A DNA stretch of 64,000 nucleotides from positions 62,001 to 126,000 of the forward strand of contig JAJTWR010000356.1 in the NCBI GenBank assembly GCA_021613335.1, in the 5' to 3' direction. The DNA comes from Whitmania pigra (Eukaryota > Annelida > Clitellata > Hirudinida > Haemopidae). Both the position numbers and the translations under genes were made by a program. The notes under the pieces are model-generated. The model was not told where the DNA came from. It saw only the letters and a list, made by a program, of their open reading frames with translations, and did no database searches. The number at the start of each line of letters is the position of its first letter. The stretch's first letter is position 1. Below, piece after piece: positions 1-15,095 of this stretch.

Positions 1-47
1 GGTAAAATGTGTTGATATCTATTTATTTGTAACTTTCTAATCATCAG

Positions 48-3000
48 GCAGAAGATTCAAATATGATGAAAAATATCCCAGTTTTCAACAAAATAATTGC
101 AGACTTTATGATGTAAGTTATTAAAAGTTATACAGTGATATCCCACTTAAGGAACTTAATTCATTCCATCGCCATGTTCGTTGTGTCATCTGTTTGTAAA
201 AATGTATTCATAAATAAATCTCTGTATTTCTAGTGAAGATGGTCTTTGCATTGAAGAAGAAGTGAAAAATGTGATTTCTGATTGCCTGGAAATAATGCTG
301 AACATTGCAAAAACAACAAATGGATGTGAATTTCTGATCTACAATGAAACGCTTTCTGTAATTGGAGATTGTATTTCAAATCTTTTCTACGGTGAGTGAC
401 CCACAAACCTGGCTTAAATATTTTGTAGTGCATCTGTGACAGTGAAATGTATCTAATAATCTGCTGCTCTTTAAGTGCTAATGTTGGACTTCATTATCAT
501 TATTTCAATATTTTTATTATAATCTTATAATTTAGTAGTGGTAATTATTGCAGAGTTAATTTTTCAAGGAAGTATTGTTCAATTCATATTTTTGTTACTG
601 ATTAATTTAATTGATAAGTAGTTTGATCAAGCAATCTGCATCTTATTGACAACATTGCCTATAAAATTCAAAGGCTGGAGCAAGGCTTTCAATGTTTTGA
701 AGATCATGTTGAAGCATCCATCTTTTTTATCTTCAAAAGTGGGTCATCAAAAATTTCCTCATTTTCTCACATCTGTGACCCAGAAAGTTTTTTCAAATCC
801 GCCGGTAAGGATATGTTAATTCAGAATTATAATTTGATTTATATTAACTGAAATAATTGAATTATAAATGAATAACTAAGTTGTGTTTGTGCAGTTACCC
901 GAGGTGTTTGAAGTGCTGAAACATTTGTCTCAAATTCTTGATTGCATCGACAAGGTTTGTCTGATTTAATCATTTGTCTTTGACTTTTTCCTAGTTGCAG
1001 TAATGTCAAGATATCTTTTTTTCTTTTAAAATTTCACTTCTACTATAAAACTTTTGATATTATGAATTCAAACTAATTGCAGGATTTGCTCAAGGTATTA
1101 AACTTTGAAATGTTTTGGCCAGTGCTTATTGAGGGACTGCATGGGATGCTCAGAAGCAAATTGAGTGAGTACTCCAGATTCTGTTGAATTACAAATAATA
1201 TCCCCCTTCTGAGCAAAATTTATTTAAAGTTAATAATAAATTTTTCAAGTAAATAAATTCAGTTAAATATACAATTTTTTAAAATCTAAATTAGATGTAG
1301 AACAGAGACAGCTCAGCGTGGATGCATCTTGCAAGGTAATTTCCCTTCTCGGCGTCGAGTGGTTTTTGAAAGAGAAGAAGTTTGAGGAGTTTCACTTCCT
1401 TACTTTCCACCTCGCTGCTGTCGAACTTCACCTTAGCTTTGAAGCCACAGCTGATCAAAAGGTAGGACAATATTGAAATAATCTTGTATAACAGAGTTGA
1501 GAAAAATTAGATTTTTTTATCTTTAACAACTCCCAAATTTAGAAAGTTATTGACAAATTACCTTTATTTTGATGTCTTAAACCTTAGGATGCAGACAAGC
1601 TCGGGCTTTACACAACGTGCTGTAAAATTGTTGAGTTGTCAATCCAGCATTGTGCCTCCCACAATCCAAATGCTCCTAAAGAACATAAGTTGAGGGAACT
1701 AATTTTTGAGCTCATAAGCTCTGTGCTGCAATTCTTTGAAAAGTTTTCTTCTGGTGTTGTTGAGCAAGAAGATGTGAGTTCATTTTTTTACATTAATATT
1801 TCTAGGACTTTGAAATTTGTGCTGATATTTGTATGCGTAATCTTATATTAATTATTTGATATTAAGAAACTACCTTAGTTTTTGAGTTTAGCAAATGTGA
1901 TGTTGATGACTCACTTTAAATATTGTTATTTCCATTTCAGGTGACATCATACTGCATCATGTTGTTGAGGCTCGTGTGCGCATTCATCAGTTTTGAGGAA
2001 TTTGCTCTCGATGAAGACATTCTCTTTGTGATGCCTGCTTTCATCAACATCTAGTGAGTTTTAGAATGGTCACGACATTCGCAATTACGTTCATAACCAA
2101 TCTCCCAGGCAACAGAGCCACTTTAGGCATATTCGTGTAGAGCTCATACATCATTAACATACGATTTATTGTGTTTTAGTAATGCCCTTTTCAAACAATC
2201 GCTCGAAGATAAGGCAGAGTCTTTGAAACCGAGGACATGCGAGTGCAGGGTGAAGAGTTCAAAGCAAAAAATGAAACAAATCACTGCTGCCATCTGCAGG
2301 ACTTCTCTCAGCGAAACTTCTGAGGTGGAAGTGGGCAAAGAGGAAACTGCACATCAATCCTGCTGCAGCGACCTTCACATTCTTGACTTGTTCCTTTTGG
2401 GTTTGGAAAGTCTCACTCACTTGAACGAGGCACGAGAAGTGCTGCTGGAAAAAGGTGCTCTGGAGATGCTGCTTGGATATTTTTGCTTACTTTGCCAAAA
2501 GCAGGTCACAGATGATGAGGAGGATGAAGAGGTTTGTATTGTTTTTGCTGAGGCTGGTCGTATTAGTGGCTGTTCAGCCCTTCGACCGGTTAAATAAATA
2601 AAATTAAATTAAACTGTTTTATTTTTATGTTGCCACTTTTATAAATCATCTACATTTTTGTAAATTATCGAAAATACTGTTCCTTATAGTTCTTACTATA
2701 TTGTGATAAAAATTCCACAATTTATATTTTATCAAATATTACACATAATGAAGTGAATTTAAAGTAAATATTTTTTTGCTTTGCAGAACATCACAGCAAC
2801 TCTGAATTCTCTCTGCAATATTTTCTGCAACTTTGTCTATCCTGCTGAAGAACCATGCCAGGAATTTATTTTCCAAGATATTTGTTATTCCTTGGTCCAT
2901 GTGCTCCTCAATTCTGGTCAGTTGAATAATGCCATAACTTGTAATATCCTCAATTTAATGGACTTTTCTAATGTATTGATGTTTGGATGGAAGGATAAGT

Positions 3001-3610
3001 TAGCATATGGATCAATGTAACTGATAGATTAATAAAGCTTTTGAAGTCATTTATCAAAACATGTGTAATTAATTGATTGAACATTCGGAACTTTTAATTT
3101 CCAGATTATTATAAATTTATCCAAGGGGATGAACATTTGGAACTCTTGCTGAGTCTCCAAACATTGTGTGTCATTCTTCTCCATAAGACAGAGATTCACT
3201 CTGGTAATTAAGACAATTTTTTACTTTTTCAAATAAATGACATAATTGTGGTAGTGAATTTGTAATTTATTTTATAGCATCCGTTTTAAAAGCTTGAAAT
3301 TAATTCTATCTCGTAATCAAGTTATTAATTGCGTTTGGGTCTGATTTAAGTCATTTATTTACAGAAATTGATTCAGCTTGCTTGAAAAAGTTTGCGCAGT
3401 TGATAACTTCAACCATTAAAGAGACCAAGACCAAAAAGTGTGATCCCACATGTGTTAAACTTCTAAAGAAAGGTAACTACAAAATATTTGGCTTTAAAAA
3501 TTTGCTTAAATATCTTGACTCATTCACTTATTCATCTTTGAAAAATTATTTCAGAATTGAAAAATTGTTTTGCAAAAAGTCCACTTCTGGAAGAATTATT
3601 GAAACCATGA
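48..3610 (+). CDS. NCDN: neurochondrin, 3' portion (5' end outside window)
   Basis: Thirteen exons (48-112, 234-391, 674-804, 895-954, 1083-1164, 1295-1461, 1588-1773, 1941-2053, 2180-2531, 2787-2916, 3105-3203, 3365-3472, 3555-3610) join in one frame of 568 residues ending at TGA 3608-3610. Neurochondrin is a cytoplasmic all-helical ARM-like protein tied to neurite outgrowth and metabotropic receptor signalling. The assignment rests on blocks that line up in order with the vertebrate protein: NKIPxL-like NMMKNIPVFNKI near the start, LAAVELHLSFEAT (vertebrate LACVEVRLALEET), CCKIVELSIQHCASH, LLGLESLTHLNEAREVLLEKG and a C-terminal KKELKNCFAKSPLLEELLKP. The human protein is about 729 residues, so roughly 150 N-terminal residues lie upstream. 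An acidic run (DDEEDEE) ends the largest exon. The first exon starts behind an AG at 46-47, so the true start codon is not here. Confidence 0.85.
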
Positions 3611-3854
3611 AAATACTTTGCAAAGACTGTCTCACTTCATTCTTTTCAAATGAATATTGTTGTTTAAAATAAAATTGTTGGACTAATCATACTATTTTCT
3701 CTATTTATATTTTATTTGTAACTTTTGTTCAGACGATTGTGTAATGTGCTTATTGCTAAAGAGTGAATTAAATCCAGACTGAGTGCACATAACACTGATC
3801 AACACCAAATTTGATGTCTATGGGTTTTTTTAAAAGATTTAGGATAATTTTATT

Positions 3855-4996
3855 GTGCTGGATCAAAAAAGTCAGTTCTTTTATCTAGCACTATACGATG
3901 TTTTTTATAAGGTGGGTCATTCCATGTCAACTGAATCAGTAAAACAATTGATTTCCACACATTTTATTGAAAGTGTGTTTGTTTTCCTCTTTAAAAGGAC
4001 AAATGATATAGAAAGCAGGTATTTTATTGTCACATGTAAGGATATTTCCAAGCCATATGTTGTAAAGAACCTCTTGACTGACAATACACACATCACCTTT
4101 TATCGCAACAGACATCAAGAGTTCCTCCATTTTTTCTTTGAAGAGAAGGACTTGGTGTACTGTATATATATTGTTCACTTTCTGCAGGATTGCAACATTA
4201 TGAACCCGGAGATTGGAGAGTGTTTATGGACAGCTGCACGAGATTGCTAAAATGTGTTCTGATTCACACAGGCAATCAGTTTGCTTCTGTACCCCCGAAG
4301 GTGAAGTATGTGCTGGAGAAAGTTTCTTATCAACAGCACGTATGGTATAGTTGTGTTGACTTGAAGATGGCTTTACAAAGCTTTCTGCACTTATGAGATA
4401 GTAGGGACTGGCCTGCACGAGAAGAACTGGTGCCAGGTAGATCAAAGAAACAAGGTACTATTCCTACCTTTGCATATCAAGCTTAGCTTGATTAAACAGT
4501 TCACTTACTCTCCTCACTTTTCCAGAATTAACCATAGAGAGGTTGAAAGATGGCATTTTTGATGATCCTCAAGTTTGTCAGCTCATTAGATCCTGAGTTT
4601 GAAAAATCAATGAACAAATTGGAATTGGAAGCATGGAAGGCCTTTGTCCTGGTTGTGAAGAATTTTTTGGGCAACACCAAAGCCAGTAACTATGAAGAAG
4701 TTATCAACAATATGCTGACTGCTTTCAAAAACCTTGGATGTAACATGAATGTAAAAATGCATTATTTATTCTTGCGTATGGATCGGTTTCCCGAGAATTT
4801 TGGATCAATGAGTGACGAGCAGGGAGAGAGGTTCCATCAGGGCTTAAGAGACATAGAGATGGAGACCACGTATCAAGGACATTGGAATGCAGTAATGGTG
4901 GCTGATTACTACTGGACTCTGAAGAGTTCCTGCATTAGTGACATCCCTACTGCTGAGCACTTGAGAAAGTCGAAGAAATGGGAGTTTATGTTTTGA
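3855..4996 (+). mobile_element. degenerate transposon-associated gene of the DEQGERFHQ family
   Basis: Fragments in shifting frames match a protein family I recall as highly repeated in arthropod and some other invertebrate genomes. In order: ITFYRNRHQEFLHFF and EKDLVYC (about 4095-4165), YEPGDWRVFMDSCTRLLKCV (about 4193-4255), WYSCVDLKM (about 4345), DWPAREELVPG (about 4406-4440), LTIERLKDGIFDDPQVCQLI (about 4525-4590), then KSMNKLELEAWKAFVLVVKN and the diagnostic MSDEQGERFHQ followed by YQGHWN and ADYYW (4600-4990). A frameshift lies near 4587-4592, between the CQLI and DPEFEK segments. The central part of the family (the PCFLCxWD and PPLHIKLG blocks) is missing. It sits directly downstream of neurochondrin on the same strand and looks like a dead copy. 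The biochemical function of this family is not established to my knowledge. Confidence 0.7.
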
Positions 4997-5627
4997 ATTT
5001 TGCTCAGTGATGATATAATTTACAGGTCCTTACCTTTTTCAATGTCTGCTCTTCATTTATATAATTCCACGTTTGTCACATTTAATAAATACAATCTGTT
5101 AAATCTAGTTATGAATAGAAGGCTTAGTTAGGCTAGGGCTTAGTTATGAATAATAGAATTTTTAAAAATCAATTTAGAAAAAAAACCCTGACCTGATTGA
5201 GAAAAATGAATGCCGTTTTTGGCTTCAGTGGCGCAAAATGCTCCTAATTCAGTTAAAAAAAATTATGGTCAACTTCCAACTTGATTTTTTTGTAAATCAA
5301 CGTAATCCAACAAAGCGACATAGAAAGTTTTAATTGGTTTGACAATAAACATCATATCAATAGATAGACAAAATGTGATACGCTAAAACTCAAACAACTA
5401 AAAGTCATCTTCGAAATAGCAAGCGAGTACACGAGGCATCAACAGGTGGGCCGTTATTTAATTTTAGACCGGGTTGGTTGAAGCTCGTCGGTAGATATCG
5501 ACGCACGATCTTCTTATTGGTCAAATAATATCAGAATTGCAGTTGATGCATAAAACGAAATAAAAGTTCACTTCAAATATAAATGATCAGCTAGAGTGTT
5601 TCGACTGTTTAGAATTCTTCGAGGGCG
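4997..5627. other. intergenic, upstream of SQLE-1
   Basis: No coding signal is seen. A TATA-like AATATAAAT at 5576-5584 lies about 45 bases before the SQLE-1 ATG and is a plausible core promoter. No clear sterol regulatory element (ATCACCCCAC type) was found. Confidence 0.35.
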
Positions 5628-7916
<2,289 letters not shown>

Positions 7917-8493
7917 TAGTTTATTTTCTATTTGACATTCCAATTTTTAAGCGATGCTAAAAGCTCATTGTTTTAGTAGAGCAAATGATGTCTCTGGGCT
8001 TCGAAATAATAAATCGTAACCAATGTCAGCAGATAACGATAGTTTGAGCTTGATCGACAACGTTTCGGAAGTTTATTTAAATGGCTTAAGTTTTGTTTTA
8101 TGTAATCATAGGTTTTTAATTATTTTCTAGGAAGAGAACGATTAAAAATTAACAAAATGAGAAAAAGGCGCTTGTTCTGACAACAATTTCTCATAAATTC
8201 ATCATTATCATAAGATTGTCACAATAATTTCTACCCTCTGATAAATTCAAATGTTTGAAACAACAATGCCAAACGCCGAAGAGGGTAAAAATAAATTAAT
8301 AAATGTTAAATATTAATGGTAACGAATCAGAGTTTTGTTCTAGAAGCGTGTGCCTAAAGTTGAATCAGTGAGAGAAATTGCATTTTCTTAACTCAATAAT
8401 AAAATATTATTTTATGAAAGCTTTCAAAAAGTTAATTTCAAACGATAAAAAGAATTGGAGGTGGATTTTAAAAATGATAGAACTCTTTCACGT
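7917..8493. other. intergenic between SQLE-1 and the lectin gene
   Basis: AT-rich sequence between the convergent 3' ends of two genes. No coding, RNA or repeat signal is recognised. Confidence 0.4.
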
Positions 8494-9404
8494 TCAGTCT
8501 TGGCGGTTTAATACACAGCTGAAATCAACTCGTAGATAATTTTTAAGTTCACGTGGACACGTTGATGATTGAGGAATCGCTTGATTTTGAAGTAGAAAGA
8601 TACATTCTCCACTTCCTGAGCACCTGTGAGAGAGAAATCTACTGTTATTATAGTTAGTTAGCTATTTAACACTTTTAACCAGTTAAGGATCTCACGCTAG
8701 ACAAAAGAGAATATAAAACAATAATATTTAAAAAACAATTTGCTGAGGTCATTTCAACAGTCATGAAGAACTAAACAATATAAACATAAAGAATTATTTT
8801 TTCAAAATTTGTATTTTGATTAGCTTCAATTTATTCCATGTCTACTCAATTTCCAGGCTTAGATATGATTTTGAATTGGATCATCACTTTTGTCCTTCAA
8901 TTATTTTGGTTTATTTTATAAATTATTACTTATGAAAATATATTCGTGAACGATGTAAACGTAAAACTTGGTCGAATAAACATCAAATTATTACTTGGAA
9001 TCAAGAATCTGTGTAACATTTAAAAAACAGCCCACATATCCGTAGTTCCTTCGGACACATCTTCCAAGTTCCATGCGACCATATTTGGCATCTTTGATGA
9101 GGATGACCCTGGGTTCAGAGGTCGTGACATCGTTGTAGCATGTCAGGTTCAAGAACTCCATATCGCAGAAACTCATTGAGTAGACCACATCTTCAGCGGA
9201 TTCAGTAACTGCATTCTAATAATATCTCAAGTTCTCATTTTGCAGTTAAAATAATTAACTATTAACTACCCTTGAGCGAGAATATTGACAACCAAAATTA
9301 TCCTATATTTTGCAATAAGCACTTGCATCAACTGGCATTTGTAATCCATTTGAAAGCTGGATATTGATAGCCACCAAGAGGAACATTAATGCTTCCTTCT
9401 TCAT
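8494..9404 (-). CDS. small secreted SUEL-type (galactose/rhamnose-binding) lectin
   Basis: Three exons (9404-9333, 9215-8995, 8623-8494) give about 140 residues. Residues 1-20 are a typical signal peptide (MKKEALMFLLVAINIQLSNG). The rest is one SUEL lectin domain: MEFLNLTCYN, then RVILIKDAKYGR, RCVRRNYGYVGCFLNVTQIL, and in exon 3 CSGSGECIFLLQNQAIPQSS with TCPRELKNYLRVDFSCVL, the family's C-terminal KYLxVxYxC-like end. The YGR and paired cysteines are those expected of the fold. The end of exon 1 is the least certain point: a GT after CCA keeps phase 0. The protein probably binds terminal sugars outside the cell, in immunity, venom, mucus or egg coats, but the sequence does not say which. Confidence 0.75.
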
Positions 9405-10458
9405 TTGAAATTTTCTTTTGAGGTTTCAACTTTTATTATCTTTTATAAATTTCGATTTAAAATGTTTTCCCCTTTCTTTTAAACTATAAAAGCATGCACT
9501 TCAAACGTGTTTAAAAACAAATTATAACCATTCCTTTAAGAAAATGTGTGATCAGCACAAAGTCCAAACTGCAAGGTATGAAGAAAATGAGAGTAAGCAT
9601 GTTTTCTTATATTTAATTTTTAACTTGTTTAATTTAACTAATTTAATGTTTAACCTGTCATAAATCAAATCAGACCGCAACATGTGAATAAAATATGAAT
9701 ATATAAAAAATATATCAATATATAAAAATATATCAAATATGCTTAAAACAATAAAGAAGTGTTACTTTCTTAGTATTTCGTGAGACATGCCGTAATGGTT
9801 ATTCAATAAGTTAGTAAATGAAACAAAAATAAAATTTAAATTTTAGTGACTCAAAGCATCCTAAATTTAAATAATTTTCAGCACTTTCTGAGAACTGAAA
9901 GTTCGTATAAGTTTAATATATGTAAAGACTTAGTTAATTTAAGATAATTAATATTATTTAGGTTGATTACGTAATCATTTTAAATTTGGTAGATGAAGTT
10001 CCCCATTCATGGAACTCATCACGATTTGAGATCAAATATTAGCAATTCACCGGCTGTGAATCGATATTTTTTATGAACCGAAACCATCTCTGCATTGCAA
10101 TCTCTATATCCATTATTTCCAAAGCATTAAGTCGGCGAGGTTGATTAGTTTTGGTCAATCAAAAGCCATCTCCAAATGCATTTCCAATCGAAGTACTTGA
10201 TGAACATTGCAATTCCAGCTTACAAAAAAATACAAAGCCGCATATGAAATGAGGTCGTGATTTTCGATTACCTAGATCCTTCATTTGGATATAAAGTGTT
10301 AAAAATTATTTTGTTTATCGTCTATTTCTGTTTGTTGTTGGAAGCATCATGAAATACTTATAAATTAAATAATATACTTTCAGAAATACAAAATATTGTG
10401 AACGAAAAATAACCCCTTTGCTAGTTTTTGGACGGCTTGATCTAAAATCCATCTGATT
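9405..10458. other. intergenic between lectin and DEG/ENaC gene 1
   Basis: AT-rich. A TATA-like CTATAAAAG at 9484-9492 precedes an ATG at 9544 and a donor-like site at 9576 on the + strand, but no downstream exon joins it in frame. Nothing else is recognised. Confidence 0.3.
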
Positions 10459-13400
10459 ATGAAAACAAAGGTTAAAGAGAAGCGAGATGAACCGTTGTTA
10501 AGGATAGCTGCCTTATGGGAGACCTTCCAGACCCATACCACGTCACATGGCATTCCTCATGTTGGAAGAGCAAGAGGTTAATTTCAGTTATGTTGTTAAT
10601 CCAATTTAAAGACTTTTGAAACATTAAGATTTTGAGACTAATTCGAACTTTCCCTAGGCATGTACAAGAAAATATTCTGGGGCATATCGACTCTGTGCTG
10701 CTTGGGATGTCTGAGTTACAATGCAGCAATTTTGGGTGTCATTCCATTTTTTCAACCCATTTATTCCATATTTTAGTATCTTCGTTTTCACATTTTTTTC
10801 AAAACTAGTGAAGATAAATAAATTTTGTGCTATTTACATAAGAAAAAGAGCTGATTCTTAGGTTATGAAATCATTGATGCTTGTCATTTTGGTGATTCAG
10901 TTCAGAGTTACTTGGAGTTCAACGTGAGGGTTTCAATTATTGTCAAGAACGAGAAAGTCATGATTTTTCCTGCCGTGACAATCTGCAACAACAATCCACT
11001 CAAAAAGTCAAAAAGCGGTGCTTTGGACAACATGATCAAAGATTTTGAAAATAAATTAAAGAATTCTTCTTGTTTTTCTTCTTTTGATTATTCCACCGCT
11101 TACTACAACAACTGGAAAACATCCACGACTCCCAATGTTCTTAACTTTTCAACTGGCCCAAGCGAAAGCAGCTACCCCACCACTCTAAATCAATCGAAGT
11201 CCATGTTTGAGACTTCATCGAGGCCAACCACAAGATCAAAGGCGAACGTGACTTTTTCAACGCCTCGTAAGGCATTATTTCAAAATGATACCTTCAAGTA
11301 TTTCCTTTTTATGTCAATCATACTAATATAATTGTTAATTGTAAGTAAAATGAACTCACTGCATTTCCACAGTTTGTTTTCCATCGTTTGGCGTAATGCC
11401 CGATGGTCAAAACATGAGAAGTGATTTCGGCTTTGCCAATCAACTCCTGGAAAAATTCATAGCTATGAACAGCTCAGATAGGTTGTCGAGAGGTCACCTA
11501 TACACGGACATGGTTTACGACTGCTCCTTTCAGGGAAAGTCATGTAAGGAAAGGTAGAATTTATGAGCGAATTGAATTTACTATTTTAAAACCTTTAAAG
11601 TCAACAATGCCAAATTAAAATCCTTTTCCAGTGATTTCGTCTACCTCTTCAATACTTTCCATGGAAACTGCTACACTTTCAATTCAGTCAGACTGACTGG
11701 GAGCAGAGAAGACTTAAAAGTTGCCAAAAAAGCAGGCTCCAGATATGGTAATGTCTGGTCAAGAATTATTCCATTACGTCATTAAACTTTGTAATATAAT
11801 AATTTATAAAAAAAAATTGGAATAAGAAAATGTTTTAACAAATCTGTAAAATCGTTTTTTTCAACTATGCACTAAATAGCACTAAATAGTGATTAAATAA
11901 TAAATCCTATAGTTTTTTGTAAAGTTTATTTTATGTTTTCTTACTTTTGAAACAAGAAATAACGTCCGGATATGTATATAATTACTTTACTTAACCACAC
12001 AAACCAAAACAAAGTTTTAATAAAGTAACTGCCGTTTAATTCGAAGGATTGGCCATAACCTTCAACTTAGAACAAGCGGAATACATCGGCGACTTGGCAG
12101 AATCAGCAGGCTTAAGAGTCGTCGTTCACGACCCAAGTCGTATGCCCTTTCCAGAAGATGAAGGCATTCTTGTATCCCCGAGCGCTCTCACGCACATAGG
12201 AGTGACAAAAGTTGGTATTGTACAGTCGCAATATAACATTGATTTAAAATTTAGTTTTGATTAATTCCGATTAACGGTTATAGATGTTAGGATTTTATTA
12301 ACTTTTAAATTTTATTTCAATCTTATCAATTTTATTTAAAATTTAAATTTTAATGTTCTAAAAAGTTTGAGGTTATATAAGATTATGCATTTGTTAAGAA
12401 ACTATGATGTGCAGGGACTTCATTTGGAATCTACTTGCCTTTCACTTTGATTGGCTCTCTTCCCCCATGACTTTTGGCTGAAAACAAAATATAGGTTATC
12501 TCCTCAAGATTTGCGAGGGTGTGCCACCATTGGAAACAAGCTGAAATGACTTCCCTAATGAAATGGACAGGAATTAAGCTTAAAAAACTTAATTATTATC
12601 TAGTATTAATTTTTGTTAAAATAATGACACTAATTATCAATCCCGGATCAGATGGAGCACCAAAAATTGGGAGGACGTTACGGAGTTTGTCACGATGATG
12701 CTGACGGCGATTTCGTGAAGACAATGTATCAAAGGCTTTACAACTTGAGTTATTGCGAGAAGGTAATTTAGCAAAGTAAAAAAACATAAATAAAAAAGAA
12801 ATTAACTAATTAATAAATTAATTAAAATAAAATTAAGCTTTTTTTTATGCCAAGCTGAAAGATTGATTTTTTAGGGATGCATTTACACGTGTTTGAGTGA
12901 AGAAATTATCAAGACCTGCGCATGCTCAGACATCAAATTCCCATCCGTAGAAGACCAAAATATATCCCCCTGTTCGATACAAAATTCAAGCAGCAGTTAG
13001 TCTTTATCTATTCTAAATAATAACAACAATAATAGTTAATTTTAAGCCGCCGAGTGCATGGTCTAGAATGTTTATCTATACCTTTTGTTATTTTCTGGAA
13101 TGTGATAAAATTAAAAGCATAACTAATTAAAGCATAACTTTACTGCATTCAAATATTGTTTTGTTTAATAACATTTCGTTATTAAATTTCTTTTCAAATA
13201 AAATTGATATAAGAAAAGTTAACAAAAATGTAAGATTTCTTTAGTTTGTTACGTTATACTATGTAACCTACAAATGCACTTTATGATTATTAATGTATTA
13301 CTGTAATCATATTATAATAACTTAGACCAATGCACCCAATCCGTGTGGGACAGATACGAAAATGGAACATTACATTGTGCTTCGAGGTGCAGTGTTCCTT

Positions 13401-15095
13401 GTCAGTAAGTAAAATCTGTCGACCTTTGAGAACTCAATTTACAAAAAATTTTCTGATTTCACGCCATTTAAAAACAGAGAGACTATTTTCAAATCAACGA
13501 TAAGCAGCGAAAAATGGCCATCCGAGAATAGAAAAGTAGGATTCTGAAGTTTAGTCTTGAAGCAAAATTTGTTATAAATGCTTCTTTAACCTTGGATGCC
13601 TAAGGTCAAAAACTTCCAGTTTTAACTGAAGGTGGTACAAGTGTACTCCAAAACATTTATTGTTACTAAGCGTCAACCGAAAGTTTTTTAATAAAACTAA
13701 TTTACATGTCACTCTGCACAGGTTGAGAAAATATAATAGCATAATTTTCATTGAACATTTATTCCATATCGCCATACAGCAATGCTTATAAACATGGAAC
13801 TGATGTGATGAATAACGCTTTACAAAAGAGTTTTGTTTTATTACAGTTATTTGTTTTAAAATAAATGCTACTATTTTGTACATATTTAAATAAAAATGAT
13901 TTTTTCCAGCATTTATTCATAAAAATTAGTTAGTATGATATATATAAAGTAGGATGCTTCAAGCAAAATTTGTTATAAATGCTTCTTTAGAAGAACAGAT
14001 TGAGTATTATCTTTTTATTTCCAGTACTATCGGTATTCAAAGATAATCGGAACAGTTATTTTTTTTCTCCCCATTTAATAATTTAATCAGTAAATCTTCA
14101 GTTAGTTAAATTCTTCAAATGGTTGAAGAGGATTTGTTTAACCTGTCACATCAATTTTTATTTTTTATTTAGCCCATTTTTTTGAATGACTTATAAATTC
14201 GTATAGGAAGGCACTTCATAATCGATCCACCTTTTATACAGCGCTCCTTGGCAGTCCAGATTGAGTTGCGAACATGACTAACTGTTGTTATTATTGTTGC
14301 ATGCAGGAACACTACCCATTCGGCCAACCTGCACGTCGATTATAATATCTTTTTTTTGTTAATAATATTTATATTCATTATGATTCCAGTTATCAGGCAA
14401 AGCATTAATTTTACTATCAGTCAGACTTGCAGAAGAATCCATTTTTCGACAAGCTATCCAGCGACTTGTTCATGTCATCGGTATCCAACTATGGCAAGGT
14501 TGTCGTGTACATCCAAGACTTTAGCCAAACCAGTGTTTCTGAAACACCAGCTTACGAGGCTAGTTTTTATGGTAAAAAGAAAATATTAAAAAAACACATG
14601 CACATAATGATTTTGTTTAAAAATGTTCTAATTAATTATGCATTTTTGGATCATTATATGATAGATGAAAAGCAAGCTTTTCTCTTAAATATTCACGAAA
14701 TATATCAATTACAGGCACAACAGCTTTCTTCTGACATCGGGGGAGTTTTGGGTTTGTACATAGGATGCTCCATCCTGTCCATTGTCGAATTCCTTGAACT
14801 GTTTCTCGACGTAACCTTCCTAGGAATATACCACACCGTCACAAACACTTGTCAATGCCAAAAGAACTATTCAAGCAAAAAGAATCAAAACCGATTGAAT
14901 GGATCTCGATACGACAAAAAGATTTTTCCTCAACCATTAAAATCCAATTGGAAAAGCGAGCATTCCAAAAAAGCGCTGGTGGATGGACTGAATATTGGCG
15001 ACGAACTCGAAGTAACAAGTAAACCCAGAATGGGCTCCTTTACGGGGATGTCAAGTTTTAGACAAAAATCGAAAAGAATGCCTGTAGTTTTTTGA
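10459..15095 (+). CDS. DEG/ENaC-family cation channel subunit 1
   Basis: Twelve exons (10459-10576, 10658-10737, 10906-11266, 11373-11553, 11632-11747, 12047-12210, 12652-12762, 12875-12995, 13326-13404, 13478-13535, 14433-14558, 14715-15095) give 631 residues. It is a plasma-membrane trimeric channel subunit for amiloride-type sodium current. Seen in order: the HG gating motif in TTSHGIPHV; TM1 in exon 2; the post-TM1 signature FPAVTICNNNP; a Thr/Ser-rich finger insert (about residues 130-185); the cysteine-rich palm (NCYTFNS, GLRVVVHDP, NLSYCEKGCIYTCLSEEI); the pre-TM2 SETPAYE; and TM2 LLxDIGG-type SSDIGGVLGLYIGCSILS with the G-x-S selectivity filter (GCS) and EFLEL. The C-tail is basic. 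Intron 11 has a GC donor and is an in-frame, stop-free 156 bp. It is tandem with the gene at 17095 and shares its exon structure. The ligand is unknown. Confidence 0.9.
12412..12556. mobile_element. short MITE related to the SQLE-1 intron element
   Basis: The left end CAGGGACTTCATTT and the right end (reverse AGGGAAGTCATTTCAGC) share the terminal sequence of the 7413-7647 element. It also carries the internal block reading as CTCGCAAATCTTGAGGAGAT on the reverse strand. It lies in intron 6 of DEG/ENaC gene 1, is about 145 bp and has no coding capacity. Confidence 0.55.
13560..13989 (+). repeat. direct repeat of about 29 bp, 401 bp apart
   Basis: An identical 29-bp word beginning AAGCAAAATTTGTTATAAAT occurs at 13560-13588 and 13961-13989 in intron 10 of DEG/ENaC gene 1. 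Partial similarity (AAAGTAGGAT) extends upstream of both. It brackets about 370 bp of AT-rich DNA and suggests a local duplication or a former insertion. Confidence 0.6.
14231..14340 (-). mobile_element. tRNA-derived SINE
   Basis: Read on the minus strand it has a tRNA-like head (A-box-like GGTTGGCCGAATGGG, B-box-like TGTTCGCAACTCA). A body with CTGCCAAGGAGCGCT follows, and a tail near GTATAAAAGG. Same family as the copies at about 30961-31111 (+) and 40627-40804 (-). It lies in intron 10 of DEG/ENaC gene 1. Confidence 0.6.

Noticed and set aside
3382..3672. Unspliced 96-codon reading frame at the neurochondrin 3' end
   Set aside because: Splicing 3472 to 3555 gives a C-terminus that aligns with vertebrate neurochondrin; read-through does not.
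9484..9620. TATA-like box with ATG 9544 and donor-like site as first exon of DEG/ENaC gene 1
   Set aside because: No acceptor before 10459 joins this 32-nt exon in frame with the channel N-terminus; the ATG at 10459 gives a good family start by itself.
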